In this document: one piece after another, positions 1-7,776 of the stretch
Layout of the letters: every line of letters begins with the position of its first letter
Position numbering within the stretch: the first letter of the stretch is position 1
Assembly: GCF_009428905.1 (NCBI RefSeq)
Contig: NZ_WHYR01000023.1
Span: 1-54,855 of the forward strand
Direction of reading: 5' to 3'
DNA from: Desulfofundulus thermobenzoicus
Lineage (GTDB): Bacteria; Bacillota; Desulfotomaculia; Desulfotomaculales; Desulfovirgulaceae
Length of the DNA: 54,855 nt
Program-made: the position numbers and the translations under genes
The notes under the pieces: model-generated
The model's database searches: none
What the model was told of the DNA's origin: nothing
What the model saw: the letters and a program-made list of their open reading frames with translations, nothing else

Positions 1-32
1 AAAGTTGTGTTGTTTAAGGGGGGGGGGGGAAT

Positions 33-944
33 ATGCCGGAACCATTACGGGAATGCACCCTGTGTCCCCGTAACTGTCGGGTAAACCGGCTGGCGGGGGA
101 GAAGGGTTTCTGCCGGGCTCCGGGCCGGCCGAAGGTGGCCCAGGCGTCGCTGCATTTCTGGGAAGAGCCATGCATCAGCGGCCGGAAAGGGTCCGGCACG
201 GTTTTCTTTTCCCAGTGTAATATGAGGTGTGTCTTTTGTCAGAACCACGAGATCAGTCAGGATGGTTTCGGCCGGGAAATAGAAGTGGCGCAGCTGGCCG
301 GTGTCTTTTTGGATCTGCAGCAGCAGGGGGCCCATAATATCAACCTGGTATCCCCCACCCCCTATATCCCGCTGATCGCCCGGGCCATTGAACTGGCCCG
401 GGAGAAGGGGCTGGCGCTGCCGGTGGTCTACAATACCAATGCCTATGAGAAAGTGGAGGCCCTGGCCATGCTGGAAGGGCTGGTGGACATCTATCTGCCA
501 GATCTGAAATATTTTAGCGACGAGCCGTCCCGGCGCTATTCCGCCGCACCGGGCTATTTTGCCGTGGCCACCGCCGCCATCAAGGAAATGTACCGGCAGG
601 TGGGAGCACTGGTTTTGGATGAGCAGGGGGTGGCCCGGCGGGGGCTGATGATCAGGCACCTGGTCCTGCCCGGTCAGGTGGAGGACTCAAAACAGGTGCT
701 GCGGTGGATCGCCGCCAACCTTCCCGGGGAGGTGTATATCAGCTTGATGGCGCAATATTTTCCCGCCTACCGGGCCGGCGGCATACCGCCCTTAAACCGC
801 CGGCTGCGCCGCAAGGAATATGAGCAGGTGGTGGCCTGCCTGCTGGAATTGAACCGGGATCAGGGTTACGTGCAGGAACTGGAAGCGGCCAGCCCGGATT
901 ACGTGCCGGCCTTTGATTTAACCGGACTGGACGGTGGAGGGTAG
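33..944 (+). CDS. Radical SAM protein, PflX-like (COG1313)
   Basis: A 303-residue cytosolic protein. An N-terminal cysteine cluster (CTLCPRNC near residue 9, then GFC near 26) precedes the radical SAM signature CNMRCVFC near residue 63, a C-x3-C-x2-C motif that ligates a 4Fe-4S cluster to bind S-adenosylmethionine. The cysteine-rich start and the QNHEIS stretch after the motif match COG1313, annotated as pyruvate-formate-lyase-activating-like proteins of unknown substrate. The start is ATG after a run of about ten G residues that doubles as the ribosome site. The length is normal for the family. No glycyl-radical partner gene is adjacent, so the substrate cannot be inferred. Confidence 0.85.
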   Translation: MPEPLRECTLCPRNCRVNRLAGEKGFCRAPGRPKVAQASLHFWEEPCISGRKGSGTVFFSQCNMRCVFCQNHEISQDGFGREIEVAQLAGVFLDLQQQGAHNINLVSPTPYIPLIARAIELAREKGLALPVVYNTNAYEKVEALAMLEGLVDIYLPDLKYFSDEPSRRYSAAPGYFAVATAAIKEMYRQVGALVLDEQGVARRGLMIRHLVLPGQVEDSKQVLRWIAANLPGEVYISLMAQYFPAYRAGGIPPLNRRLRRKEYEQVVACLLELNRDQGYVQELEAASPDYVPAFDLTGLDGGG

Positions 945-1079
945 ATTTATCAGGTTAGAATTGCCTTAGCCGGGAAAAAGGATGTTCACCGGTTATTTGT
1001 ATTATTTATATACAGGTAGAACCTGGCCCCGCGAATGACCGGTGGAAAAAATGGCGTTTTGTTCTGATGGTCTGAACAA

Positions 1080-1108
1080 TTGTTTATCAGCCCAACGGCT
1101 GGTATAAT
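1080..1108 (+). promoter_or_regulatory. Sigma-A-type promoter for larA-glycerate kinase
   Basis: TTGTTT at 1080-1085 and a perfect TATAAT at 1103-1108 are separated by 17 bp. They lie 49 bp upstream of the larA start, leaving room for the AAAGGA ribosome site at 1142-1147. Confidence 0.7.
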
Positions 1109-1156
1109 TTTAATGTGCCTGAAAAATTCCGCTTTCCCCGGAAAGGATGATTCAGT

Positions 1157-2443
1157 ATGATTAAGCTTCCCTATGACACGGGTTATCTGGAACTGCCCCT
1201 GGATCCGGGAGGGCGTGTTCATGTCCTGACAGCGCCCTCCAGCGGTTACCGGCCGGAAGGAAGGCCGGAGGAACTGGTCCGGCAGAGCCTGCAAAACCCC
1301 GTTTCCTCCCCACCTCTATCGGCAATGGTTGCGGGAAAAAGCCATATAGTGATTATTTCCAGCGACCATACCCGCCCTGTACCCAGCCGGATCACCGTGC
1401 CCCTGCTTTTGGAGGAAATTAAGAAAGGCAACCCCCGGGCAAAAATCACCATTCTCGTGGCCACCGGCATGCACCGGCCCAGCACTCCTGAAGAACTGAC
1501 CCAGAAGTTCGGCGAAGAGGTGCTGGAACAGGTTACAGTGAAGGTTCACCGTTCCCAGGAGGATGAGGAGATGACTTTTCTGGGCAACCTCCCCTCGGGA
1601 GGGGAACTGTGGGTGAACAAACTGGCCGTGGAAGCGGATCTGCTGGTGGCCGAGGGATTCATTGAGCCCCATTTCTTTGCCGGCTTCTCGGGCGGACGCA
1701 AGAGCGTACTCCCCGGTATCGCCTCCCACAAAACCGTGCTTTACAATCACAATGCCCGCTTTATTGCCAGCCCCTATGCCCGCACCGGCATTATGGAAAA
1801 TAACCCCATCCATGAGGATATGCTCTGGGCCGCTGAACGGGCCGGGTTATCCTTTATCCTTAACGTGGTAATTAACAGCCAGAAGAAAATTATCCATTCC
1901 GTGGCCGGTCACCCGGTGGAAGCGCACCGGCAGGGGTGTGCCTTTGTGCACGGGCAGACGGCGGTAAAGGCCAGGCCGGCGGACATCGTGATCAGTACCA
2001 ACGGGGGCTACCCCCTGGACCAGAACCTCTATCAATCCGTGAAAGGAATGACCGCCGCAGAGGCCTCGGCCGCACCGGAGGCGGTGATCATCATGGTGTC
2101 CCGCTGCCGGGACGGCCTGGGCGGTGACCATTTCTTCCACCTGCTGGCGGACTACCCGTCACCGCAAGCGGCCATGGACCGCTTTCTGGCCACCGCGGCC
2201 GGGGACACCGTTCCGGATCAGTGGCAGGCGCAGATTCTGGCCCGCATTTTGCTCAAACACCGGGTGATTGTGGTTACCGACCCGGCGCTGGCCGGTACGG
2301 TACGCCAGATGCACATGGACTACGCCCCCACCCTGGAAGAAGCGCTGCAACGGGCCCGCTCCATGAAGGGAAGGGATGCTTCCATCACTGTAATTCCCGA
2401 CGGCATCGGTGTAATTGTGGAACAGGATGGGGGGAAGGTATGA
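1157..2443 (+). CDS. larA: LarA-family nickel-dependent racemase (DUF2088)
   Basis: A 428-residue cytosolic protein of the lactate racemase family, whose members interconvert 2-hydroxy acid stereoisomers with a nickel-pincer cofactor. The family's catalytic set is present: D70 and R73 in DHTRP, H106 in GMHRP, H172 in EPHFF and the cofactor-linked K182 in GGRKS. Each is two less than the Lactiplantibacillus plantarum numbering (D72, R75, H108, H174, K184). Its ATGA overlap with the glycerate kinase suggests the substrate may be glycerate or a related hydroxy acid rather than lactate; that is inference. The maturation genes larB, larC and larE are not in this window. Confidence 0.85.
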   Translation: MIKLPYDTGYLELPLDPGGRVHVLTAPSSGYRPEGRPEELVRQSLQNPVSSPPLSAMVAGKSHIVIISSDHTRPVPSRITVPLLLEEIKKGNPRAKITILVATGMHRPSTPEELTQKFGEEVLEQVTVKVHRSQEDEEMTFLGNLPSGGELWVNKLAVEADLLVAEGFIEPHFFAGFSGGRKSVLPGIASHKTVLYNHNARFIASPYARTGIMENNPIHEDMLWAAERAGLSFILNVVINSQKKIIHSVAGHPVEAHRQGCAFVHGQTAVKARPADIVISTNGGYPLDQNLYQSVKGMTAAEASAAPEAVIIMVSRCRDGLGGDHFFHLLADYPSPQAAMDRFLATAAGDTVPDQWQAQILARILLKHRVIVVTDPALAGTVRQMHMDYAPTLEEALQRARSMKGRDASITVIPDGIGVIVEQDGGKV

Positions 2444-3573
2444 AACGGATTGTCATTGCGCCCGACTCCTTTAAAGAAAGCCTGGACGCCCCGCAGGTGG
2501 CCAGGGCCATTGCCACCGGTGTGCGCCGGGCGCTGCCTGCCGTGGAAACGGTGGAAGTGCCCCTGGCCGACGGCGGCGAAGGCCTGACCGCCACCCTGGT
2601 GGCAGCCACGGGCGGCCGGCTGTGTAAAGCCACCGTCACCGGCCCCCTGGGGGAACCGGTAATCGCCCATTGGGGGATCCTGGGGGACGGCCAAACGGCG
2701 GTGGTGGAAATGGCCCAGGCTTCCGGCCTCCCCCTGGTTCCCGTGGAAAAGCGCAATCCGTTGATCACCACCACCGCCGGGACCGGTGAACTGATCCGCC
2801 TGGCCCTGCAAGGGGGATGCCGCCGGCTGATTGTGGGCATCGGGGGCAGCGCCACCAACGACGGGGGCGCCGGAATGGCCCGGGCGCTGGGGGTGCGTTT
2901 GCTGGACGGTAGAGGTAAAGACATCGGCCCCGGTGCCGCCGGCCTGGAGCTGCTGGAGCAAATCGACCTGAGCGACCTGGACCCCCGGGTGGGGGAGGTG
3001 GAGATACTGGTGGCCTGCGACGTGGACAACCCCCTCTGCGGTCCCCGGGGTGCTTCCGCCGTGTACGGTCCCCAAAAGGGCGCCACGCCGGAAATGGTGC
3101 CCCGGCTGGATGCCGCCCTGTCCCGCCTGTCCCGGGTTATTGCCCGGGACACGGGAAAGGATGTGCGGGATCTGCCCGGCGCCGGCGCCGCCGGCGGCCT
3201 GGGGGCCGGGCTGGTGGCCTTCCTGGGGGCGAAACTGCGCCAGGGAATAGAACTGGTGATGGAGGCGGTAAACCTGGAGGGCATCCTCGCCCGGGGTGCC
3301 GACCTGGTTATTACGGGAGAAGGGGAAATAAACAGCCAGACGGCCTCCGGAAAGGTGCCCGCCGGGGTGGCCCGGGTGGCCGGCAGGTATGGTATCCCGG
3401 TGGTTGCCCTGGTGGGCTCCATTGGACCGGGTGCCGATGAAGTATACGGCTGCGGCATCAAGGGGTACATGAGCATCGTCCCCCGCCCCGCCACCCTCTC
3501 CTACTGCCTGGAAAACGCCGCCGGCCTGTTGACCGATGCTGCTGATCGACTGATGCGCTTGCTTACGGTATGA
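2440..3573 (+). CDS. Glycerate kinase (GlxK/GarK family)
   Basis: A 377-residue cytosolic kinase that phosphorylates glycerate with ATP. The N-terminus APDSFKESLDAP and the ADGGEG, GGSATNDGG and VITGEGEINSQT segments are the standard landmarks of the glycerate kinase type I family. The open frame extends upstream, but ATG 2440 is chosen because it overlaps the larA stop as ATGA and makes the protein begin at the conserved MKRIVIAPDSFKES. It is translationally coupled to larA and shares its promoter, so the pair probably handles one hydroxy acid. Confidence 0.9.
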   Translation: MKRIVIAPDSFKESLDAPQVARAIATGVRRALPAVETVEVPLADGGEGLTATLVAATGGRLCKATVTGPLGEPVIAHWGILGDGQTAVVEMAQASGLPLVPVEKRNPLITTTAGTGELIRLALQGGCRRLIVGIGGSATNDGGAGMARALGVRLLDGRGKDIGPGAAGLELLEQIDLSDLDPRVGEVEILVACDVDNPLCGPRGASAVYGPQKGATPEMVPRLDAALSRLSRVIARDTGKDVRDLPGAGAAGGLGAGLVAFLGAKLRQGIELVMEAVNLEGILARGADLVITGEGEINSQTASGKVPAGVARVAGRYGIPVVALVGSIGPGADEVYGCGIKGYMSIVPRPATLSYCLENAAGLLTDAADRLMRLLTV

Positions 3574-3718
3574 GGAAAATAGGGAAGAGGGCATCCCGGG
3601 TGAATGATGGCTGGATTTTAATCAGGAGTGTTGCTGAAGGTTCTGGCCAGCAAAAGGGCACGGGTATGGCCCCGTCGGCCCTGTTTCCCCTGCTTGAGAT
3701 CTGGCAGCTCTTAAGCCA

Positions 3719-4312
3719 TTGAAAAACCTGTTGGATGCGGAGAAAGAGCGGGCGGCATTGGTCCCGCCCCAGCACCGGGACGCCGACCAGGTGTTGGGCG
3801 GGATTCGGCAAAAATTAAATGACGGGATTGTGTCTAAGAAACCCCGAGCGGACTTTGCCGGGGCCGAGGCCGCCCTGGAAAAAGCCCGTGCCGACCACGG
3901 CAGCTACGTCGCCATGGCGAACCTGCTGGCCGCCTACGTGCAGGCCGGTAGGGACACCACGGCGTTGGAAACTGCCATCGCCCAGGCGCTGGGAATTGCC
4001 GTTCAGCCGGTACAGCCCGTACAGGCCCCGGTGCAGGCCCAGCCGCAGGCTCGGGCCCAGCAGCCCCCGGCCTAAAAAGGCCAGGGCAACGGCCTGGAAA
4101 CCGGCACCTTTACGGTGCTGGAAGTCCGGTCCGGCAAGTCCCCCGGCGTCGTCAGGGCCTACTGCCAGGCCATAGACGGCACCAAACACGCCGTCTACGC
4201 CAAAAACGGCGCTGGCCAGGCCCTGGCCGGGGCGGTGGGTAAGACGGTGGAGATCAAGTACCGGCAGGGCGACAGGGGGCTGATCGCCCTGGACGTTCGG
4301 CTTGCCGGGTAA
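3719..4312 (+). pseudogene. Mobile-element protein broken by an in-frame stop
   Basis: Two open stretches in one frame are split by TAA at 4073. The first (118 codons) is alpha-helical and ends in a PV/Q/A-rich linker. The second continues as a compact beta-rich domain (LEVRSGKSPGVVRAYCQAI) that looks OB-fold-like. Reading through the stop gives one sensible two-domain protein, so this is probably a nonsense mutation. The start is uncertain: TTG 3719 is used, but in-frame sequence continues upstream to 3698. The family is not recognised. It is the first member of the decayed element that runs to about 8.8 kb. Confidence 0.45.
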
Positions 4313-4345
4313 CGCGCCCCGTGGTAAAATGGGGGGCGAAGGGAA

Positions 4346-4700
4346 GTGAGCGGGATGGCGGAAATCCTTTATATCCCTTTATATCCCGGAAACCTTGCGA
4401 ACGAAGCTGGGCGAGGATGGCGTAAAAGAATTGGTTGACCTGCTTAACCAGGCTGCAAAAAACATAAAGGGAAGCCTGGAGGAAAAGGCTTCTGACAAAC
4501 TGGAGCAGAGGCTGACGGAAACAAAAGGCGGGATTGAGAAACAAATTGCTGACCTCAGAACAGAGCTCAAAACGGAGATCGCTCATACCAGAGCGGACTT
4601 GATCAAGTGGATGTTTATCTTTTGGGTAGGCCAGGTTGCTGTTATGGGTGGCTTGTTAGGGCTTTCCATTAAACTGATTTTAACGGCAATCGGCAGGTAA
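4346..4700 (+). pseudogene. Coiled-coil membrane protein frameshifted by a 10-bp tandem duplication
   Basis: From GTG 4346 the reading begins VSGMAEILYIP, matching the start of the next gene (VSRIVEILYVP). The 10-mer TTTATATCCC is present twice in tandem (4368-4377, 4378-4387). Removing one copy joins this start in frame to the downstream stretch (VPE-like, then LRTKLGEDGVKELVDLL, a charged coiled coil, and a C-terminal membrane helix near 4610-4690). As written, only a TTG at 4395 could start the downstream part. Function unknown; it is a tandem paralogue of the 4715 gene. Confidence 0.6.
4368..4387 (+). repeat. 10-bp perfect tandem duplication
   Basis: TTTATATCCC occurs twice back to back inside the coding start of the 4346 gene and shifts its frame by one base. 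This is a typical replication-slippage product. Confidence 0.9.
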
Positions 4701-4714
4701 GAAGGAACAGGGAA

Positions 4715-4936
4715 GTGAGCAGGATAGTGGAAATCCTTTATGTTCCGGAAGCACTGCGGGAGAATGTCAGTGAAACGGCGGCGGAAAGGATTGAACGGCG
4801 CATTGTTCAAACGAAAACGGAAATCGTCAGAGAAATAGCTGCCGCTGAGTCCAGGCTTTTCTGGAAAACGCTGGCCTTCCTTGCGGGTCAAACCGGCGTC
4901 TTGATTCTGGTGATGAGATTGCTGCTGGGCAAGTAG
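4715..4936 (+). CDS. Small coiled-coil protein with C-terminal membrane anchor
   Basis: A 73-residue protein starting at GTG. A charged helical segment (about residues 15-45) is followed by one hydrophobic helix (about 50-70, LAFLAGQTGVLILVMRLL). It resembles DUF1640-like tail-anchored coiled-coil proteins in layout and is an intact paralogue of the broken gene just upstream. Function unknown. Confidence 0.6.
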   Translation: MSRIVEILYVPEALRENVSETAAERIERRIVQTKTEIVREIAAAESRLFWKTLAFLAGQTGVLILVMRLLLGK

Positions 4937-4959
4937 CAGAATTAAAAATCGGGAGTTTT

Positions 4960-5216
4960 AAAGACGGTTCCTGGCAAAGAACTGACCGAGCTGGAATTTC
5001 TTGACGAGAAATTGACCCGGAATATTACCTCGACAAGACCGCCAGGCTGGTGCAGGCATTGTACGAGCAGCTTAAAACCGGCGTGCAGGAAGTGTTCGTT
5101 TCAGGTAAACTGGAAGAGTTTTTCGCTTTCCAGCCAAGTTTCACCGGTACAGCTTCGCCAACACCGTTATGATTTACTCCCAGTGCCCGCACGCCACTAT
5201 GGTACTGGACTTATGA
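4960..5216 (+). pseudogene. ArdC N-terminal (ssDNA-binding) domain remnant
   Basis: Across shifting frames the translation reads LDKTARLVQALYEQLKTG, then VSGKLEEFFAFQ, then FHRYSFANTVMIYSQCPHAT. The last piece is the hallmark of the ArdC_N / DUF1738 anti-restriction family, which binds single-stranded DNA and travels on conjugative elements and phages. At least two frameshifts (near 5014 and 5136) and a TGA at 5214 show that it is dead, and the C-terminal metallopeptidase-like half is missing. Confidence 0.6.
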
Positions 5217-5232
5217 AAAAGCCGAGCATTTT

Positions 5233-5427
5233 TTGACAGAGAACCGGGACGACCTGTACGAAGAAATCTACCGGGCCGCTATGCAGGTTATCCGGGACCG
5301 GCTGCCGGAAGAAAAGGTAGCCCCCGGTGCCGGCCGATGCTGCATGGACGGCCCGAAGGGCGGGTATGACCCGGAGAAATGCCCACTGGCAGCGGTACAG
5401 TCCGCATTATCACGGCCCGGGATATGA
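5233..5427 (+). CDS. Small hypothetical protein
   Basis: A 64-codon frame (TTG start) with natural-looking composition: TENRDDLYEEIYRAAMQVI, then a cysteine pair and a DPEKCPL stretch. It directly follows the ArdC remnant and may be part of the same decayed gene or a short independent one. No family recognised. Confidence 0.35.
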   Translation: MTENRDDLYEEIYRAAMQVIRDRLPEEKVAPGAGRCCMDGPKGGYDPEKCPLAAVQSALSRPGI

Positions 5428-5475
5428 TCCCAGGCGAAAGACGATACTACCGCCGACAAAGGGGTGAGTGAGTCA

Positions 5476-5799
5476 ATGTCTAAGAAGCTACCTGAATTCA
5501 AGGGTGACGAGATACCTGAATTTGCTACTGAGGAAGAGGCCGCTGAATTCTTTGCCAGCTACAGTTTCGCGGAAGCTATGGAGAAAGGGTTGTTTGAACC
5601 TGAAGAGGTTGAATTAGACCCCGAACTGGCCGCAAAAATCCGCGAGCGGGCACGGACCAAACAGGTGACCCTGCGCCTGCGGGTGTCCCAGATAGAAGCG
5701 GCAAAAGAGATAGCCAGGAAGAAGGACATCCCCTACCAGACCCTGATTCGGTCGTGGATTGCAGAAGCCATACGCCGGGAGCAGGGCAGCGGGGCATAA
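5476..5799 (+). CDS. CopG/BrnA-type ribbon-helix-helix antitoxin
   Basis: A 107-residue protein. An acidic N-terminus (EFATEEEAAEFFASYSFAEAM) leads to a C-terminal ribbon-helix-helix: KQVTLRLRVSQIEAAKEIA, a KDIPYQTLIRSWI helix and a basic tail. This is the PF12441-type layout of antitoxins that neutralise BrnT-like toxins and repress their own promoter. ATG 5476 is preferred over GTG 5464 because AAAGGGG ends 11 nt upstream of it. No toxin gene lies beside it, so it is an orphan. Confidence 0.75.
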   Translation: MSKKLPEFKGDEIPEFATEEEAAEFFASYSFAEAMEKGLFEPEEVELDPELAAKIRERARTKQVTLRLRVSQIEAAKEIARKKDIPYQTLIRSWIAEAIRREQGSGA

Positions 5800-5830
5800 T
5801 AATAAATCAAAAACCAGAGGGAGACCAGTG

Positions 5831-5908
5831 GTCGGGTATTTTAACCCGACCTTATCTCTCTGCGAAGAGATGCCGGGAGTTTACGAAAACCCCGGCCTTT
5901 CTTTTTTT
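5831..5908 (+). terminator. Hairpin plus rho-independent terminator
   Basis: GTCGGGT (5831-5837) pairs with ACCCGAC (5844-5850). A second stem GCCGGG/CCCGGC (5872-5877, 5891-5896) is followed by CTTTCTTTTTTT. The second is a canonical terminator for the antitoxin gene. Confidence 0.7.
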
Positions 5909-5924
5909 AGAGGTGACGTAGCGG

Positions 5925-6128
5925 ATGGGGAGAGACCCGGAAGAGATTGTCGCTGAACTCATGTCCCGCCTGCCTCACTACCGGGACGATCCGTACTGCC
6001 GCGGGGTGTGGGACGGGGCCATGATGGTGATCGCTCACTACGACCGGGATTTCCCGGACGAGCTGGACGACAAGATAGCTGGCACGGTCATGCTGCTGGC
6101 CGCGCCCAGCACGCAATATATCAATTGA
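5925..6128 (+). CDS. Small acidic hypothetical protein
   Basis: A 67-residue protein with ATG start and an AGAGGTGA ribosome site. The sequence is helical and acidic (DPEEIVAELMSRLPHYRDD). It is bracketed by terminators on both sides, so it is a monocistronic unit inside the decayed element. No family recognised. Confidence 0.5.
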   Translation: MGRDPEEIVAELMSRLPHYRDDPYCRGVWDGAMMVIAHYDRDFPDELDDKIAGTVMLLAAPSTQYIN

Positions 6129-6160
6129 CTGACGGCAGGAGAGAAAGAGAACCAGAAGGA

Positions 6161-6200
6161 CCCGGTCGGGGACATAACCCCGGCCGGGCTTTTTATTTTT
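6161..6200 (+). terminator. Strong rho-independent terminator
   Basis: An 11-bp G+C-rich stem (6161-6171 with 6178-6188, one G-T pair) has a 6-nt loop and is followed by CTTTTTATTTTT. Confidence 0.85.
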
Positions 6201-6392
6201 AAGGCCAATTTCCGGCGGGAAAGGAGGCAGGCGGTTGAGCCAGCGGCCTAAATTTTTGAAGGGAGATGTGGCGGCAATGGAAAAGGTTTGATAGTCAAGG
6301 AGTTTGAATCAAACGGCAATTAACGCTTCGGCAAAATTTTGCACAAGCGTTGCCAGGTTTAACCATGCGCATATTCCAATATCTGTATTTTT

Positions 6393-6415
6393 CAAGAGAA
6401 CAAAATGTTCTCTTG
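6393..6415. promoter_or_regulatory. Operator-like 23-bp dyad overlapping a TTGACA box
   Basis: CAAGAGAACA and its perfect complement TGTTCTCTTG flank a central AAA. The right arm runs into TTGACA at 6413-6418, 32 bp before the next gene. No good -10 box is visible. It probably binds a dimeric repressor. It resembles a Firmicute SOS box (GAAC-N4-GTTC) but has five bases between half-sites instead of four. Confidence 0.45.
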
Positions 6416-6449
6416 ACATTTTGAAATTTTTCCAAAGGAACTGAAAAGT

Positions 6450-7004
6450 ATGCGACTACCTACATCATGGCCCGTTCCCAAAAACATATCGGTATCCCCG
6501 CACGCGGGCGAAATGTACCTGGATCGCATCGTGGGCCTGCCATACGACGACGAAACCCTGGTCTGGACCGCCAGGCACGTCCTGGCCCTGAACCTGGAGG
6601 GCCGGGTGTGGCCGGTGGAAGATTTCTTCGCGCAAAGCAGCGGCCTTTTCCGGGTGAAGCTGGTCGGGCCGGGAATCAGGTTCGTCTACGAACCAGAGTC
6701 CCGGAGGATTATAACGGTTGTGCCCGGCAGGGGTGAGAACTTCGGCCTGAACGCCCCGGTGCCCCCGGACTTCCGGGTGGACAACGGCACACTTGAGCTC
6801 CTGCGGGTGTCCTGGGACCGGCTGGTGTCGAAGAAGTGGCCCGTTACCGGCGGGGGCAGGGACTGGCTGGGCATAAGGGTGGACAGGCGCAACTGCGTCC
6901 TGGCGGTGAAGAACAGGTGCGTGCTGTGGCTGGACAGCGAGCAGGGCAGGCCGCCCCTGGAAGCGGTGACGCCGAAGCGGAGGGAGGTGGCGTGCGGTGG
7001 TTGA
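6450..7004 (+). CDS. Hypothetical protein of the decayed element
   Basis: A 184-residue soluble protein, ATG start with AAAGGAAC upstream, rich in arginine, valine and glycine with predicted beta structure. No family recognised. It overlaps the next start by 8 nt, and the pair probably forms a small operon behind the 6393 dyad. Confidence 0.55.
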   Translation: MRLPTSWPVPKNISVSPHAGEMYLDRIVGLPYDDETLVWTARHVLALNLEGRVWPVEDFFAQSSGLFRVKLVGPGIRFVYEPESRRIITVVPGRGENFGLNAPVPPDFRVDNGTLELLRVSWDRLVSKKWPVTGGGRDWLGIRVDRRNCVLAVKNRCVLWLDSEQGRPPLEAVTPKRREVACGG

Positions 7005-7182
7005 GACGTGGGCTTGCGGCGATAAAGCCGTCCTGTACTCCGACGACAGCCAGGTGTGGCAGGCCGCCCTGGAAGCCGGGCTGAAGCCGATGGCCGAATA
7101 CCGGCGGCCCGATGGGGTGCTGTTCGCGAAGCAGTTTGTGTGGGGGACGGGGAGGTGGTGCAGAGAGTGGTCGAAAAAGTGA
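6997..7182 (+). CDS. Small hypothetical protein
   Basis: A 61-residue protein starting at GTG inside the end of the previous gene. The text reads YSDDSQVWQAALEAG, then FAKQFVWGTGRWCREW, with aromatic and basic character. I have the impression of similar short ORFs in conjugative or phage regions, but the function is unknown. Confidence 0.45.
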   Translation: MVETWACGDKAVLYSDDSQVWQAALEAGLKPMAEYRRPDGVLFAKQFVWGTGRWCREWSKK

Positions 7183-7195
7183 AGGAGATGGTCAA

Positions 7196-7573
7196 ATGAC
7201 TGAATGCCGCTGGTGCGGTAATAAATTTCAGCCGTGCAAAAACAGTCAGAAATACTGCGACGAGTGCCGTTCCGACCCGGAAGTGGAGAGGGCGAGGGAG
7301 CGGAAGCGGAAGCAATTGGAGCGGGAAAAGAAAGCCAATAAAAGAAACGACCGGCAGAAGAAAGAAAAACGGTGCTTGTACTGCAACAAGAAACTTGACC
7401 CGTCGAGCAACCGCCAGGTCTGGTGCGAGAAATGCCGGATAAACGGCTACCGCGACACCCGCGCCATGTATATGAGAAAGTGGCGCAAAGCACCGGGCAG
7501 CAGGGTACCATCCCCGCGTAACGGATTAGACGAAAACGGTCAGAAACCGAACCCCGGAAGCCTTACGGGATAA
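7196..7573 (+). CDS. Double zinc-ribbon protein
   Basis: A 125-residue basic protein. Two CxxC...CxxC knuckles flank a highly charged Arg/Lys/Glu helix: CRWCGNKF...YCDEC (residues 4-26) and CLYCNKKL...WCEKC (about 60-80). ATG 7196 is chosen because of AAGGAGA at 7181-7187. The knuckle Cx2CxxxFxPxxxxQKYCxxC recurs in the gene at 7777, so the two are related modules. Likely nucleic-acid binding; no specific role known. Confidence 0.6.
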   Translation: MTECRWCGNKFQPCKNSQKYCDECRSDPEVERARERKRKQLEREKKANKRNDRQKKEKRCLYCNKKLDPSSNRQVWCEKCRINGYRDTRAMYMRKWRKAPGSRVPSPRNGLDENGQKPNPGSLTG

Positions 7574-7707
7574 GGCTTCCGAGAGTATACATTTTAATTT
7601 GTGAACTAAACCCGTACTTCTTACTTCTATACCCGCCGGTCTAATGTACAACAGGCCCCCATACCGGGAAGCCAGTAAAATCAAGGCTTCCCGGATTCGT
7701 TTTTTTC
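7556..7707 (+). terminator. Two GGAAGCC hairpins, the second terminator-like
   Basis: GGAAGCCTTA (7556-7565) pairs perfectly with TAAGGCTTCC (7571-7580) over a 5-nt loop, without a T run. CCGGGAAGCC (7664-7673) pairs with GGCTTCCCGG (7685-7694) and is followed by ATTCGTTTTTTT. A further GGGCTTCCC follows at 7710. The shared core suggests duplicated regulatory hairpins between the two zinc-ribbon genes. Confidence 0.6.
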
Positions 7708-7776
7708 AGGGGGCTTCCCAGAATGCCCTATATTGCGTTGATACCAAAAACTTACATTTTAAAGGAGTGGTTATCC

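Noticed and set aside
20..29. Run of about ten G at the window start as a phase-variable tract
   Set aside because: It lies outside the coding frame and serves as the ribosome site; there is no evidence of length variation from one sequence.
2320..3594. Long minus-strand open frames (up to 424 codons) opposite the glycerate kinase
   Set aside because: Shadow frames from G+C-rich codon bias; the plus-strand protein has clear family motifs.
6393..6415. LexA/SOS box
   Set aside because: The half-sites GAAC and GTTC are five bases apart instead of four; kept only as a generic operator-like dyad.
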